Shown: piece after piece, positions 6,297-13,220 of the stretch
How positions within the stretch are numbered: the first letter of the stretch is position 1
Layout: every line of letters starts with the position of its first letter
Virus record (IMG/VR): IMGVR_UViG_3300042922_000673
Span: 1 to 38,646 of that record
Reading direction: 5' to 3' (one strand)
From: a virus
Length of the DNA: 38,646 nt
The notes under the pieces: model-generated
Told to the model about the DNA's origin: nothing
Databases searched by the model: none
What the model saw: only the letters and a program-made list of their open reading frames with translations
Position numbers and translations under genes: made by a program

Positions 6297-6541
6297 TCAC
6301 GCTCTACACCAAACCCGCCTGCGTCCAATGCACAGCAACACACCGGGCACTCGACGCGGCCGGAATCCCATACGTCACCGTCGACCTCGCAACCACCAGC
6401 CACGCACTCGAACACGTCATCGCACTCGGACATCAACAAGCACCCGTCGTCGTCAACGACACCACCGGCGAACACTGGTCCGGCTTTCGTCCCGACCTCA
6501 TCGACGCCCTCGCAAACAGATTCAAGGAGAACCAGGCATGA
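6293..6541 (+). CDS. nrdH: NrdH-like glutaredoxin
   Basis: This 82-residue thioredoxin-fold redox protein has YTKPACVQCTATHRALDAAG, with redox pair CVQC near residues 10-13. The TAPVV-like cis-proline motif appears as QAPVVVND, and WSGFRPD near residue 62 is the typical NrdH C-terminal signature. NrdH reduces class Ib ribonucleotide reductase. No reductase subunit lies in the window, so it would work with the host enzyme to raise dNTP supply. It overlaps genes on both sides by ATGA, placing it firmly in the replication operon. Confidence 0.9.
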   Translation: MITLYTKPACVQCTATHRALDAAGIPYVTVDLATTSHALEHVIALGHQQAPVVVNDTTGEHWSGFRPDLIDALANRFKENQA

Positions 6542-6981
6542 GCAAAGCAACCATGACCATCGAAGGATTCGTCGCCAAGGACCCCGAAATCCGCGACGTC
6601 AACGGCCAGCAAGTCGCAACCGTCACCGTCCCCCACCAGGCACGCCGCAAGAACCGCGACACCGGCCAGTTCGAAGACGTAGGCGACGTGTTGTGGGTGC
6701 AGGCCGCGTTCTGGGGCAACGACGCGATCGCCATCACCCAAGCAGCACGCAAGGGGGAACTGGTCACGATCACCGGTCAGCCCGAAATCAACGTCTACAC
6801 CAAGAACGACAACACCACCGGCGCACAGCTGCGACTCAAATTCGCCACCCTCGGCGTCATCCCACGAGCCGCCAAAGCCGCATCAAACACGTGGGACGCC
6901 GCCAACACCACAACCACGCCGGCCGCCGATGACTGGGGCACAGGAGGCGCCGCATATGTCGACGACCAGACCCCCTTCTGA
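6538..6981 (+). CDS. ssb: Single-stranded DNA-binding protein
   Basis: The 147-residue SSB has an OB-fold N-terminal domain (MTIEGFVAKDPEIRDVNGQQ, LWVQAAFWGNDAIAI, ELVTITGQPEINVY) and a Thr/Ala/Asp-rich flexible tail ending DDQTPF. That acidic tip recruits replication partners in bacterial SSBs. Length is at the short end of the family. It starts at the ATGA overlap with nrdH (6538) and coats single-stranded DNA during phage replication and recombination. Confidence 0.93.
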   Translation: MSKATMTIEGFVAKDPEIRDVNGQQVATVTVPHQARRKNRDTGQFEDVGDVLWVQAAFWGNDAIAITQAARKGELVTITGQPEINVYTKNDNTTGAQLRLKFATLGVIPRAAKAASNTWDAANTTTTPAADDWGTGGAAYVDDQTPF

Positions 6982-7019
6982 GCCGCAGCACATCATCCAA
7001 CAGGATGGGAGGACGGCCA

Positions 7020-7733
7020 GTGCCTAGGTTCCTGGACCTGTTCTGCTGCCAGGGCGGCGCATCTACCGGGTACACGCGGGCCGGGTTCACCGTCTACGGC
7101 GTCGACATCGACCCGCAGCCGTACTACCCGTTCCCGTTCCACCAGGGCGATGCCCTCGACGTCATGCGTCGCCTCATCGCCGGTGAAGCCATTCCGTTCA
7201 CACACCCGGACGGGCGCGTGGAGCTCCTGTGGCTGCATGACTTCACCGCCGCGGGCGCCAGCCCACCCTGCCAGGGGTACACGGCACTGAAAGCCGTCCA
7301 CGGCAACGAGTGGCCGCTGCTCATCGAACCGACCCGTGACCTCCTCGACCAGATGGGCCTTCCGTACGTCATCGAGAACGTGCAGGGCTCACCCCTCCGC
7401 CGCGACATGACACTCTGCGGGCTCATGTTCGGCCTCAAGGTGTTCCGGCACCGGTACTTCGAACTCGGCGGCTGGGAGGCTGCAGCACCCGTGCACCCCT
7501 CGCACAAGGGGCACCGGGTCTCGGGGTGGCGGCACGGGGTCCGCTACGACGGCGACATGGTCGCGGTCTACGGCGAGGGCGGCGGGAAGGGATCCGTCGC
7601 CGACTGGCAGGCAGCGATGGGCATCGACTGGACCGACGACCGCCACGGGATCGCAGAGGCCATCCCGCCGGCGTACACGCAGCACATCGGGCAGCTGTTG
7701 CTCGAGCAAATCCGAGAGGAGCAGGCGGCATGA
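7020..7733 (+). CDS. C5-cytosine DNA methyltransferase
   Basis: This 237-residue enzyme transfers methyl groups to cytosine C5. It shows motif I (FLDLFCCQGGASTGYTRAGF, residues about 4-23), motif IV (SPPCQGY with catalytic Cys84), motif VI (VIENV near 118-122) and a C-terminal motif X-like PPAYTQHIGQLL. GTG 7020 is preferred over ATG 7005 because GGGAGG (7007-7012) lies seven bases upstream of the GTG. It is short for the family, so the target-recognition region is small. No restriction enzyme lies nearby, so it is an orphan, probably protecting phage DNA from host restriction. Confidence 0.9.
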   Translation: MPRFLDLFCCQGGASTGYTRAGFTVYGVDIDPQPYYPFPFHQGDALDVMRRLIAGEAIPFTHPDGRVELLWLHDFTAAGASPPCQGYTALKAVHGNEWPLLIEPTRDLLDQMGLPYVIENVQGSPLRRDMTLCGLMFGLKVFRHRYFELGGWEAAAPVHPSHKGHRVSGWRHGVRYDGDMVAVYGEGGGKGSVADWQAAMGIDWTDDRHGIAEAIPPAYTQHIGQLLLEQIREEQAA

Positions 7734-7969
7734 TTCTCAAACTCGTCTCGTCGGGGCGGAGCCTGTTCGGCTCCGGGACCTCGATCGATCAGTACGTCGA
7801 CGAAGCCGGCAACGAGTGGACCTCCATCGGTGGCCGCGAACCGGTCATCACACGCACGGCAGAGCAGGTCGCAAGGCGGGAGCGGCTCCGCCGACTCGGG
7901 GAAGCGCTGCGTCGCCGTAACGACCGGAATAGCCCGAATCAGGAGGTTGATGACGATGCCCACCGTTGA
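7730..7969 (+). CDS. Hypothetical protein (79 aa)
   Basis: The 79-residue product is coupled to the methyltransferase by ATGA (7730). The first half is beta-like (LKLVSSGRSLFGSGTSIDQY) and the second half is strongly basic and helical (QVARRERLRRLGEALRRRND). A nucleic-acid-binding or partner role next to the methyltransferase is possible. No family is recognised. Confidence 0.55.
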   Translation: MILKLVSSGRSLFGSGTSIDQYVDEAGNEWTSIGGREPVITRTAEQVARRERLRRLGEALRRRNDRNSPNQEVDDDAHR

Positions 7970-8228
7970 GATTCCGACCGCATGGCTGCTGGTCTGCCCG
8001 ACCAAGCAGCACGTAGATGGCTGGTACTCGGGAGTCCGCGCGGACGGCAGTATCGCGGCAGCTACGGCCGAGCAGGCGTGGAAGAAGCTCGCGCAGAACG
8101 CGAAGGAGCGCCGCGAGCTCGAGCGAGACGGCTGGACCATCCGCGCAAAGGGCGACGAAGAGAAGATCCGGGCGGAACTGTGCACCTGCGCACCCGCCGA
8201 GTCCAGTGCACAGGGAGGCACAACATGA
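7956..8228 (+). CDS. Hypothetical protein (90 aa)
   Basis: ATG 7956 is chosen because AGGAGG (7941-7946) lies nine bases upstream; ATG 7950 is only three bases away. The 90-residue protein has a compact beta start (VEIPTAWLLVCPTKQHVDGW), a charged helix (WKKLAQNAKERRELERDGWT) and a C-terminal pair CTCAP. It overlaps both neighbours. Function is unknown. Confidence 0.55.
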   Translation: MPTVEIPTAWLLVCPTKQHVDGWYSGVRADGSIAAATAEQAWKKLAQNAKERRELERDGWTIRAKGDEEKIRAELCTCAPAESSAQGGTT

Positions 8229-8626
8229 CCGAATCTCGAGAGTTTCACATCAGCAGCGTCATCTCCGCAGCGACCGGTATCCACGTCGCGCTGGACGGGG
8301 TCGGAGCGTTCTACGAGCTCCTCGGGTTCATGACGGGCTCGACGCCGATGACTCACCAGCTGCCTCGTCTGTCGCGAGAGTGCGAGCCGTCGCTGCGGGC
8401 CCAGCACCCGGATCTGACATCCGAACCGATCCCCGAGATCGCATCCTTCGACGACGTGAACGCGTGGATGGCAACCCTGTACCCGAAGTACGGCGAGAAG
8501 GTCTCCGTCGCCGCGCTCGACCGGCAGGATCACACCGACATTGACCCAATCTCGGAACTCAAGATGATGCGACCCGACATGCCCATCATCGCCATCAGTA
8601 CCGATACCGATGGGGGTGCGGCATGA
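8225..8626 (+). CDS. DUF7736-like phage protein
   Basis: The 133-residue protein carries a pattern I recognise from many phage genomes: FHISSVISAATGIHVALDG, FYELLGFMTG, THQLPRLSRECEPSLRAQHP. That segment (residues about 7-65) matches the widespread phage family of unknown function often labelled DUF7736. A C-terminal region with FDDVNAWMATLYPKYGEKVS follows. It starts at an ATGA overlap. The family is usually found among early genes, but its role is not known. Confidence 0.6.
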   Translation: MTESREFHISSVISAATGIHVALDGVGAFYELLGFMTGSTPMTHQLPRLSRECEPSLRAQHPDLTSEPIPEIASFDDVNAWMATLYPKYGEKVSVAALDRQDHTDIDPISELKMMRPDMPIIAISTDTDGGAA

Positions 8627-8838
8627 GCGGTCAGACGTACTTCGAGCGCGACAACGAGAAGATAGCCCGTTCGCTCTCTCGCCACGAGTGCGCCGAGCCC
8701 GGCCCGTGGGGGACCGTGTGCACCGAGTCGATCGGTCATCGCTACTCCCACTACGACGCCCAGGACGATTCGTCGTGGCAGAACGACTGGCGCGAAAACG
8801 GAACCGATGACGACGACGAGGAAGAGGCCGAACGATGA
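8623..8838 (+). CDS. Acidic small protein (71 aa)
   Basis: The 71-residue product is coupled at both ends by ATGA. A short Cys/His segment (HECAEPGPWGTVCTESIGHR) precedes a highly acidic tail (DDDDEEEAE). The tail resembles those of DNA mimics or protein-interaction modules, but no family can be named. Confidence 0.5.
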   Translation: MSGQTYFERDNEKIARSLSRHECAEPGPWGTVCTESIGHRYSHYDAQDDSSWQNDWRENGTDDDDEEEAER

Positions 8839-8933
8839 CTGACTGCACCGTGTGCGGCTTCACCCATAACCCGCTGAAGGACTGCCCGAATCGTCCCCTT
8901 CCTCCAATCCACACGAATGGTGTGGGGCGGTGA
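8835..8933 (+). CDS. Tiny zinc-finger-like peptide (32 aa)
   Basis: The ATG at 8835 overlaps the previous stop (ATGA) and the ORF ends in the GTGA that starts the next gene. The 32-residue product has TDCTVCGFTHNPLKDCPNRP: Cys-x2-Cys, a His and a further Cys, enough ligands for one zinc knuckle. Too small for firm family assignment. Confidence 0.45.
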   Translation: MTDCTVCGFTHNPLKDCPNRPLPPIHTNGVGR

Positions 8934-9070
8934 GCCCCGACGCAGTCGAGAAGTACACGGCAACGCTGCGTGACATGGCCGGACTCGCTGGCTTCATGCA
9001 CGGCGAAGGGCGAGACGCATTCGACGAGTTCGACGAGTGGTACGCCGCCGTCACGAAGGGAGAACGATGA
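8930..9070 (+). CDS. Small hypothetical protein (46 aa)
   Basis: GTG 8930 overlaps the preceding TGA and the ORF ends in the ATGA of the next gene. The 46-residue product is helical and acidic, with FDEFDEWYAAVTKGER at the end. No family is recognised; coupling on both sides supports it being translated. Confidence 0.45.
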   Translation: MSPDAVEKYTATLRDMAGLAGFMHGEGRDAFDEFDEWYAAVTKGER

Positions 9071-9294
9071 GCGATCTGACACAGCGAGGGCCGGACTCGG
9101 CACTCTACGAGAGGGCGGCGAAGGCCATTGTGAAGACCCGCAAGGAGCAGCCCTACAGTGCGCCGTACCAGTGGGCTGCTGCCGTCATCGAGATGCTCCG
9201 ATCGGAAGGGTGGATGGACCCGAACGAGACCCTGACTGACGCCGACATCCAGAAGCTCCTCACCGAGCCGACCGGGGAGGAGAACCGTGGCTGA
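9067..9294 (+). CDS. Hypothetical protein (75 aa)
   Basis: This 75-residue helical protein contains YERAAKAIVKTRKEQPYSAP and QWAAAVIEMLRSEGWMDPNE, reminiscent of a small phage domain found repeatedly in actinophage early genes, with no known function. The start at 9067 is the ATGA overlap. Confidence 0.5.
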   Translation: MSDLTQRGPDSALYERAAKAIVKTRKEQPYSAPYQWAAAVIEMLRSEGWMDPNETLTDADIQKLLTEPTGEENRG

Positions 9295-9673
9295 GCTGAT
9301 CATCGACCCGGAGTCCGGCACGCTGCGCTCGTACGGTGATGTCCCGATCATCGAGTCCCTCGTGGCCCCACGCAGCGGTTTCCTCTACGTGCAGAGCGGC
9401 GCATTCATCGACTCGTCGTCGCCGGCACTCGTCATGAACCCGCTCGACGCGCGGGCGCTCGAGGTCGCTTTGGAGACCGGCAAGCGGATGACGGATATCT
9501 CGGTGATGTTCGAGGCATTGCATCGACACATGGAGCGCCTGATCGAGAACGGAGCACGAGTGGCCCTGCGACGGTTGGACCGGAACGTCCGCGGCTACGA
9601 GCAACGCGCCGATCGCCGTCACCATTCGACCGGACCGGACTATGCCCCACCGACTGATATTTCCGGAACATGA
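9287..9673 (+). CDS. Hypothetical protein (128 aa)
   Basis: GTG 9287 follows GGGGAGG (9273-9279) and overlaps the previous gene by eight bases. The 128-residue protein has a beta-rich start (LIIDPESGTLRSYGDVPIIE), a helical centre (ARALEVALETGKRMTDISVM) and a basic tail (RRLDRNVRGYEQRADRRHH). No family is recognised. Confidence 0.5.
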   Translation: MAELIIDPESGTLRSYGDVPIIESLVAPRSGFLYVQSGAFIDSSSPALVMNPLDARALEVALETGKRMTDISVMFEALHRHMERLIENGARVALRRLDRNVRGYEQRADRRHHSTGPDYAPPTDISGT

Positions 9674-9691
9674 GCGAAAGGCTTATCCGCA

Positions 9692-10243
9692 ATGACCGAT
9701 CACGCTGATGTCGGATACCTGACATGGTCCGAGTTCGACCGGTTCCGCGCCGCCATCCACCGATCAATGATTATCGTCCCCTGGTTGCATGCGGCCGGGT
9801 ACATCAAGGGCGAGGTGAACGAGATCCGTTCGCCGTCGTCCGATCATCCGCTGGGGTTGCCGCCGACATGGTTGGCCGCTGAGGAGATTTCGAGGCTGTC
9901 GGGGGAGTTGCGGTACTGGGCTGACCTTGAGGATGTCGCGAACGACGACTACGGGGCAGGGGTGGCGAAGCAGTTCACCCGCGAAGTCGAAACAGCGTCC
10001 GCACGTTGGCCGATCGAGGACAAAGCGCGCCCTGTTCGTCACCTCCGCTGCCAATCCTGCTCCGGCGAAACGATCCGCTACGACCCGCCCCGATTCCAGG
10101 ACGACGCCGTGAAGATCGCATGCACCGAATGCGCGCGCACCTACACCGACGACGAATTCAGCACCCTCGTTGAGCTCGTCGCCGCGGAAATGAGACGCGC
10201 GGAGGTGAAGGTTGGGAGCACTAGACGACTGGGTGCAGCTTGA
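9692..10243 (+). CDS. Zinc-ribbon hypothetical protein (183 aa)
   Basis: The 183-residue protein has a helical N-terminal half (TWSEFDRFRAAIHRSMIIV, PPTWLAAEEISRLSGELRYW) and a four-cysteine ribbon (CQSCSGETIRYDPPRF then ACTECART, residues about 116-147). A C-terminal helix follows (STLVELVAAEMRRAE). It overlaps the next gene by 32 bases, with the next ribosome-binding site inside its coding region. Function is unknown; nucleic-acid binding is plausible. Confidence 0.55.
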   Translation: MTDHADVGYLTWSEFDRFRAAIHRSMIIVPWLHAAGYIKGEVNEIRSPSSDHPLGLPPTWLAAEEISRLSGELRYWADLEDVANDDYGAGVAKQFTREVETASARWPIEDKARPVRHLRCQSCSGETIRYDPPRFQDDAVKIACTECARTYTDDEFSTLVELVAAEMRRAEVKVGSTRRLGAA

Positions 10244-10406
10244 GGAAGCCATGCAAGTCACCGGCAAATCGAAACCGACCATCTACCGCTGGGTAGCTGA
10301 CGGCAAAGTCCGATTCCTCAAACCCGGCAACGCAGGATGGTTCAACCTTGCAGATCTCCGCAAAGCAAGATCCGACACACGAAGGGGAAGACCGCGCACA
10401 AACTAA
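10212..10406 (+). CDS. Excisionase-like helix-turn-helix protein
   Basis: The TTG start at 10212 follows GGAGGTGAAGG (10201-10211). The 64-residue protein is a MerR/AlpA-type winged HTH: LEEAMQVTGKSKPTIYRWVA, then DGKVRFLKPGNAGWFNLADL and a basic tail (RRGRPRTN). This pattern is typical of phage excisionases and small DNA-binding regulators. It lies far from the integrase in the window, so either excision or early transcription control is possible. Confidence 0.7.
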   Translation: MGALDDWVQLEEAMQVTGKSKPTIYRWVADGKVRFLKPGNAGWFNLADLRKARSDTRRGRPRTN

Positions 10407-10465
10407 TTCAAGACTGTGATACAGTGAGCCACGAGGCTCGAGAACTGTAACCAGAGCCAAACTCC

Positions 10466-10501
10466 AAGCCGCCAAGGTTAAACATGACCGGGCGGCTTTA
10501 C
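10466..10501 (+). terminator. Bidirectional-looking terminator
   Basis: AAGCCGCC (10466-10473) pairs with GGCGGCTT (10491-10498), with a further GGT/ACC pairing inside the loop. TTTAC follows on the plus strand and, on the minus strand, the same stem lies just after the stop of the possible leftward ORF. It ends the operon closed by the excisionase-like gene. Confidence 0.65.
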
Positions 10502-10690
10502 TCATTCCTCCCGGGTGGCTCGCTTGGCAAAGCGGCGAATGCTCGGTTGAGGGAATGGCCGCCCACGTGACACGGGCCGGCCGACCATCTCGACGCGGGT
10601 GCGCGCGACGAGAACCCACAAATACGCCAATGCGCTTCTAGCGTCCCAGGCGTCAAAAGGTGGAGCCGACCTACCGGTCGCGGCCACCAC
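10502..10690 (-). CDS. Possible leftward small gene (62 aa), doubtful
   Basis: A minus-strand frame starts at GTG 10690, with GGAG about a dozen bases upstream, and stops immediately before the 10466-10498 hairpin, which could terminate it. Third codon positions are GC-rich but not strikingly so. The product (for example WDARSALAYLWVLVARTRVE) has no recognised family. It is listed because it fills an otherwise empty region and shares the terminator; it may be a chance frame. Confidence 0.2.
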   Translation of the reverse strand: MVAATGRSAPPFDAWDARSALAYLWVLVARTRVEMVGRPVSRGRPFPQPSIRRFAKRATREE

Positions 10691-10746
10691 TCACACAACT
10701 CCACTCCACACTGCCGTCGTCCCCTTTCACTGACAGGACACGAACC

Positions 10747-10962
10747 GTGGCACTCGCCAACGAACTCCAAGAGCTCAGAGCGGCCAAACCCCGCACCTTC
10801 GACCAGTGGTTAGAAATCGCTGAACCCGAAGAACGCGACATGGTCCTCGAAGCAATCAACGACCGGACACTGCAACCAAACCCGTTGTCCACAGTCCTGC
10901 GCAAGAACGGGATCCCCATCACGAGGGAACGCATCATCGAGATGCGTGAGGGCGACGCATGA
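10747..10962 (+). CDS. Hypothetical protein (71 aa), HTH-like
   Basis: GTG 10747 is chosen over the upstream ATG 10660, which lies in sequence without coding character. The 71-residue protein ends with a helix pair (NPLSTVLRKNGIPITRERII) and is overlapped by the exonuclease start. The layout FDQWLEIAEPEERDMVLEAI resembles small actinophage proteins that carry a RepA-like or HTH segment. Function is not known. Confidence 0.55.
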   Translation: MALANELQELRAAKPRTFDQWLEIAEPEERDMVLEAINDRTLQPNPLSTVLRKNGIPITRERIIEMREGDA

Positions 10963-11750
10963 CACTCACCGCCGACCTCGCCGGGCTGCGACTGCACGCC
11001 GACGTGCGCCGCATCCGAGTCCTCACCCTCGACATCGAAACGCGCCCAACCGAAGCCCGCGTGTGGGGACTGTTCAACCAGAACGTCGGCCTCAACCAGA
11101 TCATCCGACCCGGCGGGCTCTTGTCCTTCGGCGCCAAGTTCCTCGGCGAACCCGCCCAGCACTACAGCGAATGGGCTGACGGTGAAGACGGAATGGTCCG
11201 CGCTGCGCACCGCCTCCTCAGTGAGACCGACGTCCTCATCACCTACAACGGTGACAACTTCGACGTGAAGCACCTCAACTGGGAGTTCGCGCGACTCGGT
11301 CTACCTCGCCCGAAGCCGTACAAGTCCATCGACCTCCTCAAGGTCGTGCGACGCGAGTTCAGGCCCATATCGAAGAAACTCGACTTTGTTGCCCAGGGTC
11401 TCGGGCTCGGCGCGAAGGTCAGCACCGGCGGGATGACGCTCTGGACTGAAGCGATCGCGGGTGACGCGAAGGCGCAGAAGCTCATGGAGCGGTACTGCGT
11501 TCAGGACGTGAAGCTCACCGAGAAGCTGTACCTTCGTCTCCTCCCGTGGCTTCCGTCCGGCGTGAACCTGCCGCTCATCGCCAACAACGACACAGGCTGC
11601 CCCACGTGCGGCAACCCGAAGCTCAAGTCAGAGGGCGACTCGGCATACACGGCACTCACCGAATACGCGCTCTACTCCTGCACGAAATGCCGCGCATGGG
11701 TACGCAGCAACGTCGTCAAGAACCGGACAACCCGAAGGGTCGTCCGATGA
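10959..11750 (+). CDS. DnaQ-like 3'-5' exonuclease with zinc ribbon
   Basis: The 263-residue protein is an RNase H-fold 3'-5' exonuclease. Motif Exo I is LTLDIETRP (Asp25, Glu27), Exo II is TYNGDNFDVKHLNWE near residues 93-107, and Exo III is YCVQDVKLTEKLYLRL with Asp near 184. A C-terminal four-cysteine ribbon (CPTCGN, then YSCTKCRAW) is added. It is typical of stand-alone phage proofreading or nucleotide-recycling nucleases. It overlaps the 71-aa gene by ATGA. No DNA polymerase lies in the window, so it would assist the host polymerase or degrade DNA ends. Confidence 0.8.
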   Translation: MTLTADLAGLRLHADVRRIRVLTLDIETRPTEARVWGLFNQNVGLNQIIRPGGLLSFGAKFLGEPAQHYSEWADGEDGMVRAAHRLLSETDVLITYNGDNFDVKHLNWEFARLGLPRPKPYKSIDLLKVVRREFRPISKKLDFVAQGLGLGAKVSTGGMTLWTEAIAGDAKAQKLMERYCVQDVKLTEKLYLRLLPWLPSGVNLPLIANNDTGCPTCGNPKLKSEGDSAYTALTEYALYSCTKCRAWVRSNVVKNRTTRRVVR

Positions 11751-11959
11751 CGGCTCTGGAATTCCTCGCCTGCTTAGTTGCAGGTGCTTTCATCGGCGTA
11801 GGTGCGCTAGGCCTCGCGTACGGCATATTCGCCATCGCAGCTACTACGTGCGAAGCGATCAGGCCTTCACGCGCCGTAAAGGTGAACCTGGTCGCATCCG
11901 TTCAGCAGTACGCGAACCGTCTCAACGAAGCCGGAGCCGCTGCGACGAGCACTCCTTGA
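11747..11959 (+). CDS. Small membrane protein (70 aa)
   Basis: The 70-residue protein is coupled to the exonuclease by ATGA (11747). Residues 3-33 are hydrophobic (LEFLACLVAGAFIGVGALGL then AYGIFAIAATTC), enough for one or two helices, followed by a soluble tail. Family is unknown. Confidence 0.5.
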   Translation: MTALEFLACLVAGAFIGVGALGLAYGIFAIAATTCEAIRPSRAVKVNLVASVQQYANRLNEAGAAATSTP

Positions 11960-12057
11960 ACCTGTATCCGCCAACCCGCGAAACACATCTCACTGGGCGA
12001 ACGAGCCTGACCTTAGATACGCGCGGCCGAGTATGGCGGACACAAACCCCTGATTGA
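11956..12057 (+). CDS. Possible tiny coupled ORF (33 aa)
   Basis: TTG 11956 overlaps the preceding TGA and opens a 33-codon frame (NLYPPTRETHLTGRTSLTLD onward) that fills the gap before the 12087 gene. No ribosome-binding site is visible, so translation would depend on coupling. Weakly supported. Confidence 0.25.
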   Translation: MNLYPPTRETHLTGRTSLTLDTRGRVWRTQTPD

Positions 12058-12086
12058 TCTCCCACCCCCAAGAACGGGGACACGCC

Positions 12087-12263
12087 ATGGACGACGAGAC
12101 ATGCGACAGGTGCGGCCCATCCGTACGCGCGTACGTCCTCGTCCCAGTCGGAACCCAGTACCTCACGTACTGCGGAAGCTGCGCGGCAAGGTTCTGGCCG
12201 CAACTCGTCGAAGTAGCCGGCGGAGTCAAGAACATCGCCGACGTGAGACACCTCATCCCCTAA
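12087..12263 (+). CDS. DUF7455-like CxxC protein
   Basis: This starts at ATG 12087 with GGGGA six bases upstream; the in-frame TTG at 12054 lacks a ribosome-binding site. The 58-residue product has CDRCGPSVRAYVLVPVGTQY and YCGSCAARFWPQL, two Cys-x2-Cys pairs in the layout of the small actinobacterial zinc family often called DUF7455. Biological role is unknown. Confidence 0.6.
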   Translation: MDDETCDRCGPSVRAYVLVPVGTQYLTYCGSCAARFWPQLVEVAGGVKNIADVRHLIP

Positions 12264-12278
12264 ACGGTTGGAACGGTG

Positions 12279-12407
12279 ATGAATGCGCGAACCGATCACG
12301 GTGTGCCCGTGCTACTCGGTGACGTGAAACGACGCGTCGACTGGGTCGAACCATACCCAGAAGGCGAACACCTACTCGTATGCCAGGAAGCAGGCGACGA
12401 CGATTGA
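12279..12407 (+). CDS. Small hypothetical protein (42 aa)
   Basis: ATG 12279 begins a 42-residue frame (VPVLLGDVKRRVDWVEPYPE) and ends in the TTGA that starts the next gene. It is preceded by a weak GGAACGG. No family is recognised. It is supported by packing between two overlapping neighbours. Confidence 0.4.
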   Translation: MNARTDHGVPVLLGDVKRRVDWVEPYPEGEHLLVCQEAGDDD

Positions 12408-12649
12408 GCGCAGACACCAAACGCGCCCTCGACGAAGCCCTCTCCGCACACGTCGCCGATGAATGCGACGGGTCGATCGTCACCGGATACGTCCTCCACG
12501 CATCCCACCTCAACACCGACCTCGACTCCCGAGACGCAACCGGCTACTACGCCGAATTCGCCGAAGGAATGCCCTACCACGTCGGCCTCGGACTATCAGA
12601 CATGCTCCGAACCCACTACGACGACATCTGGAACGAGGACGACGAATGA
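12404..12649 (+). CDS. Hypothetical protein (81 aa)
   Basis: TTG 12404 gives a four-base overlap with the previous stop; ATG 12380 is an alternative, adding eight basic residues. The 81-residue product is acidic (VADECDGSIVTGYVLHASHL, LRTHYDDIWNEDDE). No family is recognised. Confidence 0.5.
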   Translation: MSADTKRALDEALSAHVADECDGSIVTGYVLHASHLNTDLDSRDATGYYAEFAEGMPYHVGLGLSDMLRTHYDDIWNEDDE

Positions 12650-12753
12650 TCACGCACCTAGCCGCCATCGCAGCAGGTGCCGCCATTGTCATCGTCATCC
12701 AAAGCACATGGCGACGCGTGTCCGTCTGGGCACTATCCCGAGGCGACTACTAA
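12646..12753 (+). CDS. Tiny membrane peptide (35 aa)
   Basis: This is coupled to its neighbours by ATGA (12646) and TAATG (12751-12755). One hydrophobic helix (LAAIAAGAAIVIVIQ) is followed by a basic/aromatic tail. Function is unknown. Confidence 0.45.
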   Translation: MITHLAAIAAGAAIVIVIQSTWRRVSVWALSRGDY

Positions 12754-12893
12754 TGGGCGCGTCTGAGAAGTACGCCGCCACGTTCCACCCCGAACCCTGG
12801 CACCACTGCGAATCCTGCGGCTGCGAATGGCGATCCGTCATCTCCGCCGCACTCTGCTGCGACGCCATCAGCAACGACCTGCACCGCGACTGA
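12753..12893 (+). CDS. Small zinc-binding-like protein (46 aa)
   Basis: The 46-residue protein has HHCESCGCEWRSVISAALCC, providing several Cys/His ligands for a single zinc site, flanked by aromatic residues. ATG 12753 overlaps the preceding TAA by one base. Such knuckle proteins are common among actinophage small genes and their role is unknown. Confidence 0.5.
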   Translation: MGASEKYAATFHPEPWHHCESCGCEWRSVISAALCCDAISNDLHRD

Positions 12894-12914
12894 CCCTTCC
12901 CCCGGAGGTGCCAC

Positions 12915-13220
12915 TTGGCTGACTACACAATCGAGATCGACGACGAGGGCGAACACAAAGTAGAGCTAACCGCCGGCACCATCACCACCGTGCAGGTCGC
13001 ACTCGCCTACCCCTACTACCTCCGGCCCGTTCAGGTCACCGCAATCGAGGCAACGAAGCCCGTCTACGCCCGCCGCGGCACAAGCATCGTCCCGGCCGAC
13101 CCGAAGTCGATCGTGGTTCCTATCGCGACATGGTCCGAAGTGCCGGTCCCGCCGATGCCGACCGTGACGATCGCACTCATCTCGGAAGCGGACGCCGTCG
13201 TTTCGGTGGCCCGCGCATGA
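12915..13220 (+). CDS. Beta-rich hypothetical protein (101 aa)
   Basis: TTG 12915 follows CGGAGGTG (12903-12910). The 101-residue product is entirely beta-like with repeated Val/Thr/Ile alternation (HKVELTAGTITTVQVALAYP, VPPMPTVTIALISEADAVVS), resembling a small virion decoration or fibre head domain. It overlaps the coiled-coil gene by ATGA, so the two are probably made together. Confidence 0.55.
   Translation: MADYTIEIDDEGEHKVELTAGTITTVQVALAYPYYLRPVQVTAIEATKPVYARRGTSIVPADPKSIVVPIATWSEVPVPPMPTVTIALISEADAVVSVARA

Larger units (their letters stand above)
10407..10746 (+). other. Intergenic region with hairpins
   Basis: About 340 bases carry no plus-strand gene. A small hairpin GAGCC(10426-10430)/GGCTC(10435-10439) and a larger terminator at 10466-10498 occupy the left part. 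The right part (10504-10740) shows no repeat I can support. A minus-strand reading frame (10502-10690) is listed separately at low confidence. The promoter of the 10747 operon should lie here, but I see no convincing -35/-10 pair. Confidence 0.4.

Noticed and set aside
7568-9103. Minus-strand ORF of 511 codons across 7.6-9.1 kb
   Set aside because: It is antisense to several coupled small genes with good starts, and its composition looks like a shadow frame.
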